This document shows positions 38,701 to 50,774 of a DNA stretch of 64,000 nt, piece after piece; the first letter of the stretch is position 1; the number at the start of each line of letters is the position of its first letter. The stretch spans positions 1,621,664-1,685,663 of the forward strand of contig NW_019091419.1 of assembly GCF_001949145.1 (NCBI RefSeq). Reading direction: 5' to 3'. Below the pieces are notes generated by a model. It saw nothing but the letters and a program-made list of their open reading frames with translations, did not search any database and was not told the DNA's origin. Source of the DNA: Acanthaster planci. Taxonomy: Eukaryota; Echinodermata; Asteroidea; Valvatida; Acanthasteridae. Both the position numbers and the translations under genes were made by a program.

Positions 38701-41700
38701 TTAATCAATGATCCCGATAATGTATCTTTAGGATCGATAACACAAAACTGTTGGTCCTTCATCATAGCAGCATAGCAAACTGTGCAGCCTTAATTTGAAC
38801 ATTGCACATTTGCCATCGTCATCAAAATGGTGGACTTGGAAGATCTAGTTTGCCTTAGGCCCATGCAGAAGTGGAACGCAAGCGCTGCTTGTGACCGCTT
38901 CATGCCTCATGATGTTTGACAAAGGAAACTATAGGGCTTTTCAGGATGCACAAACTGAGTTTCGTGCGCTAATAAATCGAACAGCATTAAACTACCCTTA
39001 TGCATGAGTTGAAGTGCATCAATGCCGCCTTTTCCCCTTTACACTTTAACATGTGTTAGTGTCAAAACACGCCTTGGTTTGGGGTGTTTGCTTTAATTTA
39101 GTTCCGAGTGAAGATTTTCTTGCGGTCAAGTGGTTCTTTAATATTTGACATGTATTGGAAAGGTGAACTTTTATACGCAAGTGGTGTAATTTGTTTTTCT
39201 TCAAGATGAGATGGTTGACCCCAACAGAGAAAAATCGTGACACGAAAAATTACGCCTAGGCCTATAGGTTAAAGAAATTTAGCGAGCAAGTCACGTAAAA
39301 CGTGTCACAAAATAATTCCTGAGACATGTGAGTCTCTACTGTAATCATAAAATTATCCCCTGCATTACGTTTATTGCTAGAATGAAAAAAAATGGAAAAA
39401 AGATAAGAAATTAACATGGTTTTCCCGGTCAATACACCGGTGGCCCGGTTAATTATACTGCAAACCCGAATACTAGCTTCACGAAGGCTACACTCCTTTC
39501 AATACTGGATTTACATGCAGCGCTATTTAAGTGCTGGATCATACCCACGTTGTTCAAAGCCTCATCAAAATCTAAAATTCAAAGAGGAACGTAAGTATTT
39601 TAAATGACTGCATGCATTTTGGGGCGAACTGTGGTATTTTTGTATTGGTCACAATTTCTTTTTCGTAGAGAGCCTGGGAACCGTGAATATTGGGGTGCTG
39701 GATAATCCGACGTTACACGGCGCATATTCTATTTTAATGTGCCAGAATATGCAGTTAAGAGAACTTGTTGCAAGCTTGTTATTTTTCATAATTTTTGTGC
39801 AAGTTTATATCCCTGGTTCGCGATTTGCTCTATACATTATAGTTGGGTCTTAGCTGCGCTATCCTTTGCTTCAAATTAAACCACACTGTAGTGATGCTGC
39901 AATCACTTAATCGCCTGGGTGAATAAAAAAGATGAATGTTTCCGTATGTTTATTACATCAATCAATTTATCAAATAATTTTTTTTTCTGGGAATATTAAC
40001 ACTGATTTCTCTACAACTTGTGGAGACAGCGCAGGTTTTCTGTCTAGTGGTGTCGGTAATGAACTTTTTTTGCGTGATCAAATAATAGCCAAACATGAAT
40101 AGAACTTAAGCTGCATTTTCTGATTACCCAGTCTGAAGCCAAAATATAGCAATTTTTAGGAGTTTTAAACTTTGTTTTACAACGTGGTGTACTTTGTAAT
40201 CCTTGTTTTGTCAGTGGTTAGCTTCAGTGTTATTCCTTTGTAAAGCAATCACGAATACGTTGAAATGCTAATCATAAAATATGGTTACACGCATTACTCA
40301 ATTACTTGGATCTACATGAATACATTTTATAGTTTCTATATAATCTGATGTACCTAAAGACTATTTTACTTCCGTTCTACGACAAATGAGCCGTTATTGC
40401 ATTTTACCGCACAAATTTCCTGAAACGGTTACAAAACAAAATCAACATCAAAATGTATTTGATAGTCGGTAAGATTTGGACGCTAATGTGTGTCGTCAAC
40501 AATGGTGTGTGAAGTATTATTTTGACCATCGTTGCTTTCCAACCTTATCCTTGTTAAATACTGTCAGTTTTCACTAACACCACGATAATTAGCCGCAACA
40601 TGTTGTCCCCGAAAGCCTGCCATATGCCACCTTAGCACGCGCCATCAACCGATCTCTATCGAACTTCAAGATAACTATATTTAAACGCATAGCTTAAAGA
40701 AAATCAAATTCAACATTTCTGCGACGGAATTCATACTGCCTGTGGCATCTTCGTCCCAAGACTTGCGCATGAAAACAATGATTTATTTTTTCAGTTCCCC
40801 AAGTGGAATTATTTTATCCGTGAAAAAGTCCGGTAGCGCGCCATCACCGATCTCTATCGAAGATAATTACATCCAAATGCATCGCTTAAAGAAAGTTAAA
40901 TAAAAAAAATGTCTTCCCAGACATTAAAAATGTCTGGGAAGGAATTTATACTGCCTGCAGCATCTTCGTCCCGAGAAGTGCACATGAAAACAACGATTTC
41001 GTTTTTAGTTCAATTCCCAAAAGGATGAAAAAGTCCGAACAGCAAACTGTAGAAATTGAAGGAAAAATAATTAAAAAAAATGTTTGTACTTAGTTTCACT
41101 TGAATTACAACCTTGGAGCACACAAAAACACCATAGCAACTGGTGTCTCAGTAAGGTTTAAAAGTTTAAATTTTAAGTCTATGCATGCAAGAAAGACATT
41201 ATACGTATTTGCACTTTCGAGTGATATTATATACACGATTCACACTTTCGTTCTATCTATCCTTTAAGGTATTGGAGTTGACGACATGTTCATCATGTTG
41301 GCGGCATGGCGACAGACTGACGTTCGATGGCCAGTGGAACAGCGCATGCGCCATGCCTTCTCTGAGGCCGCCATGTCTATTACCATCACGTCCATCACAG
41401 ATGCCCTGGCTTTTGGAATTGGAGCCATCACCTTCTTCAGATCTGTCCGCATATTCTGCATGTACACAGGCATGGCTGTTATCTTTGACTACGCCTTTCA
41501 GATCACTTTCTTTGGCGCCTGCATGGTGCTCACCGGCCGACGTGAGGCAGCTAACCGGCATTGTATGTCGTGCCTCAAAGTCAAACCCAAAAGTGAATCC
41601 TCATCCACGGCCTACACCATATTCTGCGCTGGTGGTTTATCCCAGCAAGCTTCTGACAGGGACGAAGGTGATACCAATGACCACGCCCTGATGCTGTTCT

Positions 41701-43169
41701 TCAAAAATTACTACGGCCCTTTCATCACACGCTGGTGGATGGTGATCCTGACAATAATACTGTTTCTGGCCTATCTGGGCACCGCCATCTACGGATGCAC
41801 CCAGGTTCGCGAAGGTCTCGCTCTCAGAAACCTTGCCCGGGACTACTCTTACGCGGCCGACTTCTTGGACGACGAGATGGAGTATTTCACGGCTTATGGT
41901 CCACAGGTTTCGCTGGTGTTTATTGAGCAGAGAGACGTGTGGAATCCCGTGGTGCAAGATCTCATGGAGGACACTCTAGCAAAGATGGAGGCGAACGAGT
42001 ACACCTATAGCAAGGATCGCAATCTAACCGTGTCATGGCTGCGAGACTACCTTGACTTCCTTCAGACCATCAACCTCGTTAATCCAACCAAGTCGCAGTT
42101 CATCAACACGCTGCGCCACACATTCCTGGAGATTGCCGCCTACCAGAAGTACTCGCTGGATATTGTCTTTAACGCTGACAACACCAGTGTTGCGGCGTCG
42201 CGATTCTTTGTCACCACCAAAGACTTGGACTCCACCGAAAATGAGCGATACATGATGACAGACTTGAGACAGATAGCCGAGGAGGCTGAGCTACCCAGCA
42301 TAGCCTACCATCCAGCCTTTATCTTCTTTGATCAGTACGTCGCCATCTTGCCCAACACATTACAGAATCTGGGGATCGCCGTGGGCGCCATGTTGATCGT
42401 GGCCCTGCTGATGATCCCCAATCTCATCTGTACTGTGCTGGTCACTCTTTCCTTAGCCTCTATTGTCACAGGGGTGGTGGGATTCATGACTCTGTGGCAA
42501 GTGAACCTCGACTCTATCGCCATGACCAATCTCATTCTTTGCATAGGTTTCAGCGTGGACTTCTCCGCCCACATCAGCTATGCTTACATCTCTGCTAACA
42601 CAGGCTCCCGTCGAAGCAGTGTTGTACACAGCCTCTACTCTCTGGGCATGCCAATCGTTCAAGGGTCTCTCTCCACCATACTCGGTGTCGTAGTACTCGC
42701 CTTCACAGACTCTTACATCTTCCGCACTTTCTTCAAGACTATGTTCCTTGTGATCTCCCTGGGGGCGCTGCACGGCCTGCTCTTCCTCCCGGTATTCCTC
42801 CTGCTCACGATTCCTGTGAAGACTCGCCGAGTGCAAGACTCCAGCGAGAATCTGAGAGATGGTCGCCTCGCCATCAGCCCACACGACAGTCCGGAGAAAG
42901 CCTTTGCCATGCAACCGTATCCGTCAGCCGTCGACAGTGCGAATCGAGAGCCCACCACCGCTTCATACCATCCCTATCGGTCACAGTCAGTGCCATACAG
43001 CATCAGCGCCAGTGTTGCGGACTCCAAGCCCTCCTTCATCACCTGCCACCAGCAGCCATTGCAAAACAGTGACCATTGGCAGAAGTGGGCTTTGTCCGGA
43101 AATTTTGCCATTCCTAGAGCAAGGCCTACTTCAGCCCATAGTATGAGGGAGGGAATTTACCCTCCATAA
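34801..43169 (+). CDS. Patched-domain-containing RND-family membrane protein, two exons, 965 aa
   Basis: Exons 34801-35797 and 41269-43169 join in phase 1 (donor GTAAGT, acceptor TTTAAG) into 965 codons plus stop. The protein has the twelve-helix RND plan: TM1 near residues 25-45, a large extracellular loop with Cys residues, then helices 2-6 forming a sterol-sensing-like domain. A second half repeats the layout: TM7 near 488-510, a second loop to about 695, then TM8-12. The two GxxxD-type motifs of the family are visible, GIGVDDMF (333-340, built across the splice) and GFSVDF (759-764). A Ser/Pro/His-rich cytoplasmic tail of about 120 residues ends the protein. Closest type: PTCHD3-like or Ptr-like proteins, which are thought to move sterols or lipids. 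Substrate unknown. The start is the only upstream ATG ahead of a typical N-terminus. Confidence 0.9.
35798..41268 (+). other. 5.5-kb intron of the Patched-domain gene
   Basis: AT-rich with no convincing reading frame. It contains a diverged tandem duplication (about 40,637-40,812 and 40,838-41,030) and a 13-bp perfect hairpin at 40,913-40,941. A roughly 45-bp motif ending in TTTATCTTCA-like sequence appears at about 37,609 and again at about 38,551. Confidence 0.7.
40637..41030. repeat. diverged tandem duplication, about 190-bp unit
   Basis: Both halves share CCGATCTCTATCGAA near the start, then CTTAAAGAAA, then TACTGCCTG..GCATCTTCGTCCC..GA, and end with ACATGAAAACAA. The second copy carries an extra stretch forming a hairpin (CTTCCCAGACATT against its reverse complement, three-base loop) that the first copy lacks. 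Confidence 0.7.
41269..43169 (+). CDS. Patched-domain gene, coding exon 2
   Basis: Starts with GT, which completes the first glycine of GIGVDD, and continues through TM4-TM12 to the stop. A pyrimidine-rich tract followed by TTTAAG precedes it. Confidence 0.9.
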
Positions 43170-44583
43170 TCCAGCAAGCAGAAGTGGCCTCACTTTTAAT
43201 TTGGGCACGTGCACAGTTGGGGCTCTACGTTGCGAAAAAGTTATTTATGAGGGCTGTGTCAGTTTCAGGTGAGGGTTTACTACAGCAGAGCACTCCCCGG
43301 AGTACAACCTGCCACATTTTGGCAAAATTATCATTTGAATGATATATATTTTGTAAAAGCTGAAAGTAAAACGTTTGCTGTGAGTTTCTGAAGTGTGTAT
43401 TGTAATCGGTGTTGGAAGTTATTTTTCCATTCTGTTGGCAAAGATTTCGTTTATGTCTGTATTTAACTATGACATTATTATTATCCACCAAGGACCCTTC
43501 TCAGAAACGATTGGTGTTTGTCACTTTTCCTTCGTATGATAACGATTTTTAAGTAAACGAGACTGCACAGATTGCACGTTCATTTTGTCGCATTATTTCA
43601 ACAGTGACAGTTTAACTTTTAATTAAAGTGAAGTCTTGTTGAAATGGATGAAAAGAATTGGTTTCAAATTTCTCAGTTGAAAAAAGAAATACCTGTTGAT
43701 TTGTTTTACATTTTGAGAGACTTTACATCAATAAGTGTTGTTTGCCATATCGTTTTAAACAATTGATACCAATCACAGACATACAATTGCTTAATTATTT
43801 CTAAGCAAAGCTACATTTAAATATGATGTCAACATGCTTGTATTAAAAGTAAAGTGTACTTTTTGCCATTGTGCATGTACGCCATTGCCGGATAAAACAT
43901 CCCAAAAGTCACGTAAAAGAGGCCCTTTCCAGCCACATTTGATATTGATCAATCAAAATTAATATATATGAATCTGTATATAAATATCCCTTTATTCGGA
44001 CTCGTATTTTGGGTTTCCCTTTTTTCTATATTTTTAAAAAGAATAATGGTTATTAGTCTGAATTTCTTTATTGATCTTAAATTCTTCATTTGAAGTCTAA
44101 CGTCAGCACTATCTTTACGGTTTTGTTCAATAACTCTGGCATTCGAATTCTTGGAATTAGACAAAGGAATGGTCAGATCAAGACTATGAGATTTCAGGCC
44201 CTGCAAGTTAAAAAAGGCCTTGGAGGTGGGAAAAAGCAAAAAAAAATAATTCTCTTAATTATCCTCCCGGGTTTAAAGTGCACTCTCTACAAGGTCGAGA
44301 AAGGTTTATTGCATGGGAAGGAAATCAACGGAATACTAAGGGAATAAAATGTGCTTGGCCGGTCTTAAACGTTCTCCAAGGTAAATACAGAAATTTTCTT
44401 GCTGCATTGTTAAAAACGTTTATTACTCAATGTGAATTTTTGGAAATATTAGTAACGATATCTATGATATGAACTCACAGAATTATTTTTGTTTGGTATT
44501 GATTGCAGTGTTTTAACATCTTGGGTGAATTACGGAAGTCAACTTTTCTTTTCAATTTGTTATTGGAAGAAATGAAAATAAAT
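43170..44583 (+). other. probable 3' untranslated and flanking sequence of the Patched-domain gene
   Basis: No gene seen. Candidate plus-strand polyadenylation motifs include ATTAAA near 43,623 and AATAAA near 44,578. The transcript end cannot be placed from sequence. Confidence 0.4.
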
Positions 44584-44614
44584 GGTGGCACACAAAAAGT
44601 GAAAGTTTTTAAGT

Positions 44615-46099
44615 TTATTCATTTGACGCAGGTTGTGTGATAGTAGGCGGTGGACAAGATACAACTGTGCTGTCCAGCGCAGATGTGGTCTCTAGTGAGG
44701 TGCTGATTACGACAAACGATCCAGTTGAAGGTGGTCTGCTTTCAGTACGACTGGCTGGTGACTTTCTCGCTTCATCCTCCACAGAGCCTTGTGGTGATTT
44801 GACATTAAGCACTGAGCCTCTCCGTTTACTCTGAATAGATTCACTGGATGCCTGTCTCGATACTGCTTTATCTATTAACAGCTGCTGCGCTCTATTTGAG
44901 GTGGAACAAGGGCGGGATGGAGCGGACCCTTTGATCATGGCTTCTGAAGGTGAATGCATGGATGAACTGCAAAGGCCTATAGCTGTGGAAGCAGCTGGTG
45001 ATACTTTGATGAAGCGCACGAAACAGCCTGATGCTTTATTTGACATAAGCTTGCCGACGCTTGAGGACGTAAGCTTCCCCGACCTACGCCTGGCACTGAA
45101 TACTGACGGCGCTGGGCTGACCTTGTTCAAGCGGACAGATTCAGTCGACGGTAGCTTAGTGACCCAGGATCGCTGTTTGGTTCTTAGGAACCACCTCAGT
45201 GATTGGCAGGAGCTTGATGCTTCTCATGCCTCGAGATCGGCTTCTAAGAGCTGTGCGCAGACATTTTCTCAGGACCAGGGTGGGCTTTGAATGCGAGCAG
45301 TGAGGAAGTACACAGTCTTGGCTTGGGAGAAGCTGAAGTAGGTGACCTTTGTTGAGATCGACGACCCAATGCAACCGAAGTTGACTCGGCTAGCCGTGAT
45401 ATTGTGGCCAACGAGGAAACATGTGGCTTAGTGTCCGGCTCTTACCATGCATCTCCTTGAGACTTGACTATAATAAACAAGCATAATGGCAGAATATTTA
45501 TGCCAACATATCATGAAGTTTATTTGTGCTTTGTACAAAATATAATGAGGAAGCTATGATGGTAATACATGTACCTATCATCTTTAAGCATACTCTTTTT
45601 CTCTCCTGCAAAGCTGGGTCTCTTTTGTACTGGTGATGGCTGTCTATAAACATCTTTGCCACCTTTAGGCTGCATACTTTCGGCACTTGTGGAGGGCGAC
45701 TGACCTATTGCTTCAACATGCAGTTCAGTGCATTTTGTTATTTTATCGTCTGCTTTCACCGCCTCTTCTCCGCTGTCTTTTACAGCCTCTTTCTGCACGA
45801 TTTTTGTAATGTCCAGAATCGCTTGCTCTTCTGTCGTTTCTTGTTCTTCCTCTTTGTTTGGAATTTGTCTTTGTTTTCTCTAAGTTGCCCGGAGTCAGGT
45901 CCTTGAACAGTGTCAACCTCCGATCTCTCAGTAATTTTCTCTGTGTAGGGTTGAGTTACAGAATCTTATTCCTTAATACTTTTCATCTCTTGGATGTGGT
46001 TTGGATCTACATCACGAGGCTTCAGTGCATCATCTTCGGGAGTAGACGTGCTTTCTACACCTCTCTTTGGATTCAGAAGGATCATACTTCTGACTACTA
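44615..46099 (-). pseudogene. unidentified coding-like minus-strand sequence with stops and a frameshift
   Basis: I do not recognise this. A Ser-rich frame covers 45,205-44,615, with basic patches such as ARRRSGKLTSSSVGKL, and ends at a TAA that overlaps a minus-strand AATAAA. Upstream, an acidic Glu/Lys/Gln-rich frame lies at about 45,865-45,580 (for example KEEEQETTEEQAILDI) and ends at a possible GTACAT donor. Still further upstream another frame (about 46,080-45,870) has similar composition but is broken by a TAA and needs a frame change to continue. The composition suggests disordered protein. It could be the 3' exons of a decaying gene or chance low-complexity sequence. It abuts the PKS duplication boundary at 46,100. 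Confidence 0.3.
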
Positions 46100-46346
46100 C
46101 AGACAGCCGACAAGTTGCCGACTATAGCTTCGTCTGAATTTGCGTCTGTCAATGCTTATCATAAAGAACTGTCAGGAAAATGTTTTATGAGTCTCTCAAT
46201 GTCGATATGGAACTGGGCTTAACTCATCATACTCCTGAAAAATCACAACTCCAAGTAATAGATGCGAATTAGAAGCACATTAAAGGGAAGCAAGTCGAGA
46301 ATCAGTGTACTAAAATATTAAGAAGACGTTGTGGTTCCAATAAAGT

Positions 46347-49106
46347 TTACTTAGCGAGTAACTTATTGCAGGTAACACATACACCGTTGACAATTTCGGC
46401 AGTGTTAGTAGAAATGTGCATTAGTTTGCCAGTGAACGTTATCCTCATAAGCAAGTGCTTCCTCGATTTCTGTTTCTCCCAGCAATCAAGAGGATCTGGT
46501 TGAACAAAACCGTCCTGCTTCCCTGCAAGAGCTGTGATGTCACATTGGAAAGGGTTCTCATGGTTTTCCATGTAGGCCTGGACAATTTCTATCAAGGCCT
46601 CTATGCAGGGTAACATACGTCGCTTTAAAGCAGTGTTAAAGAAGGTCTTGTCATCCATGAAACTGAAGTTCACTTTCGTGATCTTCTTGCAAAAAGCTTA
46701 GGATAGTCATCATGCGTCTTCCTCAATTTGTCAAAAGTTTCGGGCGAGATGTCGAGTCCCTCTGGATGAGGGTAGGGTAATGTCGGAGCATAGCATGCAA
46801 TAACGAAGAAATGATGGGGACTGATGTTACCTTCGTTCAGACAGAGATGCGCAGCTTCAAATGCATTCAGGCTTCTCGTGCTGTGACCGAAAAGAACGAA
46901 GGGAACATCTGACAGATAGGGTTGAGCTTTTCGTGAACTAGGTGTACGATGTCTTTCAAGTTGACGGGTGGCTGTTCGTCTTCATGCCCTTCCCATCCTA
47001 GCAGCTAAATCATCATAACGTGGATGCAAATACAAGCATCGGCTTTATCCAGTGCGTAACTAGTGAAGGTCCTGCGCTGTTTTAAGGGCACCCAAGGTGC
47101 TGACTGAGAAGTGTGAAGAAAGTTTTGATGACCAAGCCCTTGGCTTTTTGGGACGGAAGTTTCGCAGTTTACTGCAGAAGGCTGTCATTACTGTTAGAAC
47201 GGTACACGTCGCTGTCTTGAAACAATTCTTTCATCATGGATATGGTTCCGTAACTATGTTCTCTGCAGTGTTGTATCATGAGGGCACGGTATTTTTCTGC
47301 CCAGAGTTTCAAATTAATTTGAAGGAACCCGAAAACCCAAGCTGCTGTTAGCGAACCGACAAGGCACTGCCCATAGCTGCCAGAACCTCGTTTGGGCTCA
47401 TACTTCCCGCTCCCATCTTCTCCCACATTTGAAGTAGACCACTTCTAACTGCAAATCCAACATCATTAATCACACCTATCTGCACCGCAGTGGCAGGTAA
47501 GTTGTGACTGCGACGATAATGGGCGAGAGCGTTGAGGAAGACATTGGCAGCACAGTAACTGCCTTGTTCTGCATTGCCAACCAGAGATACAACGGAAGAT
47601 GTCATAATGAAATGACTGAGTTTTATGTCAAATTTCTGAGTCAGCTGGTGTAGCAGAAGTGCTCCATAAGCCTTCGGAGCCATGACTCTGTTCTAAGACT
47701 TTGCAGTGATATTTTGGTAGCGCTTTGTAGCAGTGACTCTGTTCCAAGACTGGGCGCAATGCAATATGACTCTCGGAGCAGGCCAACTCCCATTCTTCAT
47801 GTTTTGCAGCACTTTTTCTGCATCGTAGGCATTGGAAATATCCATATGAATGTGCTGGACCTGAGCACCTACTTTCATTCCCTTCTGCTTGAAATCTTTC
47901 AAGTCGTTATTCATTCCCCCTCTTGAACCAACATAATATAGAGCTCCTCTTGATATCAACCACCCTAAAAGGCGGAGACCAAACCCCCTTGTTTCCTCCT
48001 GTAATGAAGTAAGACGATTGTCCCTCAGCAACAAAGCAGTCATTCTCTAGAGAAGGCAGTAGCAGTATCTCGGTTGATTGAACATAGATAACTTCGTTTG
48101 TAGGAATGTCCACTTTTTTGCTGCCGGAGAACACAGTTTCTTCAAGTTGTTGTGTTTTTAAGCTATCGGGTGACCATCCTTAACTCTAGGGTTAAACATC
48201 TCCCAGAGATCAGACAAGGTATTTGAAATCTCAGCTCTGGGATAATCCATTCACTGCTTATCTTATTGAGGATCAGTATCGAACGTAACAACCTTCACCT
48301 TTGAGGGAGCACAGAAATTCTTCCTTCGTATCCTTGTCTTTGCATGATCACAACGGTAGTGTTTCTTCCCAACGTTGGCAGTAGAGAATGCAGTGTATGA
48401 TCCAGGGAGGATTCTGTCAGAGACAGAGACAATATGTCGACGGATGCTTCAACCAATTCATTCAGGGACTTGACAGATATCCCAGTATGAGATAAATCAA
48501 GATCATTAGGACCATCTTTCAACAGGAATGCTTCAGCACCCAATTTATTTGATAGGTGCATAGTTGCAAAATTACAACTATCAAGGGAATCAACCTTCAA
48601 ACTGATACATACCCCTCAGATATCGGTACACTCTGCTTGAAGAATATAGCCGTTGGAAGGCAATCGCTGGCCTTGAGGTGGGAAGGTACCTCTGTTAAAC
48701 CTTTTGAGAGAGATGATTTAACGGCTTAAGTCCTAATTATAAGTCTTGAATATCTTTGGAAGTTGATCCGTTGACTATACCAGTGTAGACAAATGTATGG
48801 CCCCGACTCCATGGAAAGCTGTAAAAGATGCAAAGCTTCAGACTTTGTTGTGTCTACGACAGTTACATCAAAGACATCTTCTTTCATCAAGTTCAGGATG
48901 AATTTACTTCCTGCTTACCCGGGAAGAAAACTAGCTTCTTGGCGGTTTAAATCTCAGCTGGCTCATTTGTGATTGTCAGAGACCCAACATTTTCCCAAGC
49001 TATTTTCCAAACCTGAGTCTCCACACTGTCAGTTTAAGTGGTTTCAAAATAAGTTGCCTGAGAAAAATACTTTCTTTGTGTTTGCGTCTGCCAATTCAAT
49101 ATCGCA
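46347..49106 (-). pseudogene. PKS C exon 4 remnant (TE, KR, pseudo-ER pieces)
   Basis: Open pieces in different frames match PKS B exon 4: TE end at 46,673-46,347; KR end at 47,683-47,348 (SYCAANVFLNALAHYR kept); KR start at about 48,120-47,930; pseudo-ER at 48,600-48,295. A short internal duplication of the GACTCTGTTC region lies near 47,681-47,745. The segment ends abruptly at 49,106, where a retroelement piece begins. Confidence 0.85.
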
Positions 49107-50154
49107 AAACCTCACCTGACATGATCATCTAAAGGTCTGCTAAGTCTGAAATCAATCTGATAAGATTATTAAAGAACTATCAAAGAAGTATGAAACTATC
49201 AGAGTCCCCTGTCAAAAAATTAAGTGTACAAACCCAATGGAGAAATGTCTGAAAAGGAAAAAAACTTTAACGAAAGTAATACATGTATCTGTTTCGGCAA
49301 TGAAGCCGAAGCAGCAAACTAGCGATAAGAAAAGATCAGTACATACAAGTAAATTCCCCGGTGAAGTAGCAAAGCTCCTGAAGTATGGTGAAGTTATCCG
49401 CCAAACTGAGAGCGGAGGGGGCAATTTTAACCACGGTGACGTGACATTTCGAAAGCTCCACCAAACCATAGAGCTTTCATTCGATCTGTTCCACATTGAG
49501 CTATACCTTAAAGCCTTCCCATGGGGACTCCGATTCACTGACGGTGTGGGAAACAACAACGCTCGTCATAAACTTGCTTTTCGAGCCACTAATTCAAGTC
49601 TCCTCAAGGGTTTCTGCTTTCGGTTCATTCGAGGGCAATACTGCGACGGGCCATGCAGTTTCAAACATGCATGTTACCAATGCTCAGGCAATCATTCTGC
49701 AGCGCGGTGCTGGCAAGCACGGCCTCAATCCTTCCCAAGTAGATCACCAGGAAGGGGATCATTCACAAAACCTACAATGGCCGGATTCGGCCAACAGCAA
49801 TCCAAATTTGTCAACAACGGCACCCAAAAATTCAATCCAGGGGTGGTGCTTCAAGAGGGCGGGGCCAACCCACCCATGGACAAACCAACAACTCCAGTAA
49901 ACAAAACAATGTTACAATCCTTGTTAAAAGGATACGATCCGGAAATTTGTCAGTATCTAATGGATGGTTTCACATTTGGGTTTAAGCTGGGTTTTGATGG
50001 TTTGGGAAAAGAAAGACTTTCTAAAAATCCACGATCTTCACTGGAGCAGACCAGTGTAGTTAGCACAAAAATCAAAGCTGACCTCGATAATAATAGAGTT
50101 GCAAGACCATGGGTGAACACCCGTGAAAAATGGAACCCACTGTTGTAAACTGTA
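49107..50154 (+). mobile_element. DIRS-like retroelement fragment (gag end and start of RT)
   Basis: An open frame at 49,237-50,148 (303 codons from its first ATG, and open further upstream) ends in a natural stop. Residues 127-144 form a C-x8-C-x3-C-x3-H cluster and 146-158 a C-x2-C-x3-H-x4-C knuckle. After a Gln/Pro-rich linker comes EICQYLMDGFTFGFKLGF, and later a stretch ending DNNRVARPW. These are recognisable as the region leading into reverse transcriptase in DIRS/Ngaro-like elements. RT itself is absent. It lies on the opposite strand to PKS C and fills exactly the gap between the two halves of that pseudogene. Confidence 0.65.
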
Positions 50155-50513
50155 GTTTTAATAATAAACCAGTTTCCAAATCGCTGTTACACTGTAAATA
50201 AAAACACTCTAGTGGGTATCTGGATTTGTTTTGTCAGGAGTGCATTCCAGAACAAGAACTCTTGATTTTCGTTTTCAATGTATTTTATTCGTTTCCTATG
50301 CCTACTTACTGTTGTAATATTTTCGAAGGACACTTCGTTTGCTGTTTGGTTGTTTTAAATCCTTATCCTGATTTTTGTCCTGATTCATTAAATTTCGGGA
50401 AATTTAAAGCACGGCAGAAATCGTTTCAAGATCTTTTTAAGCGACGATGCTTTCTAGAATTTCATAGGACCCCAGAAATAAGAAATTTTGAAAAGAACAT
50501 TGTAAGAACTCAC

Positions 50514-50774
50514 CAGGAGGCATGTGAAAGAATTGCCTGTTGAACACGAATGGATCTTGAGAGATGCAACCACCATTTTGGATGCACGTCTTGCCGGCCA
50601 TCTTCTCTCCAGGACTCAGGAAGTAGCTGGCATCGAAAGGATCTGGCGGTATGGGCGTGGTGCAGTCCAGCCCATGCCCAAGAACTTCTTGACATTGTCC
50701 ACACCGTTGCCATAGCGACAGCGTATGCCGACAACGGCAACCTGTCGGTTTTCCCGCGAGCGTCCTGCGTTCAT
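50514..50774 (-). pseudogene. PKS C exon 1 remnant
   Basis: Starts MNAGRSRENRQVAVVGI, aligned with the PKS B start, and ends in the same place with a GTGAGT donor. It is 261 bp long against 271, and the 10-bp deletion after the GNGVDNVKKF stretch shifts the frame, after which CTTPIPPDPFDASYF appears in another frame. The conserved glycine of VGIGC is Arg here. Confidence 0.85.

Noticed and set aside
46100-50774. PKS C as a functional truncated enzyme
   Set aside because: It has multiple frameshifts and stops, a broken first exon, and no KS body, AT or ACP, so no spliced frame can be built.
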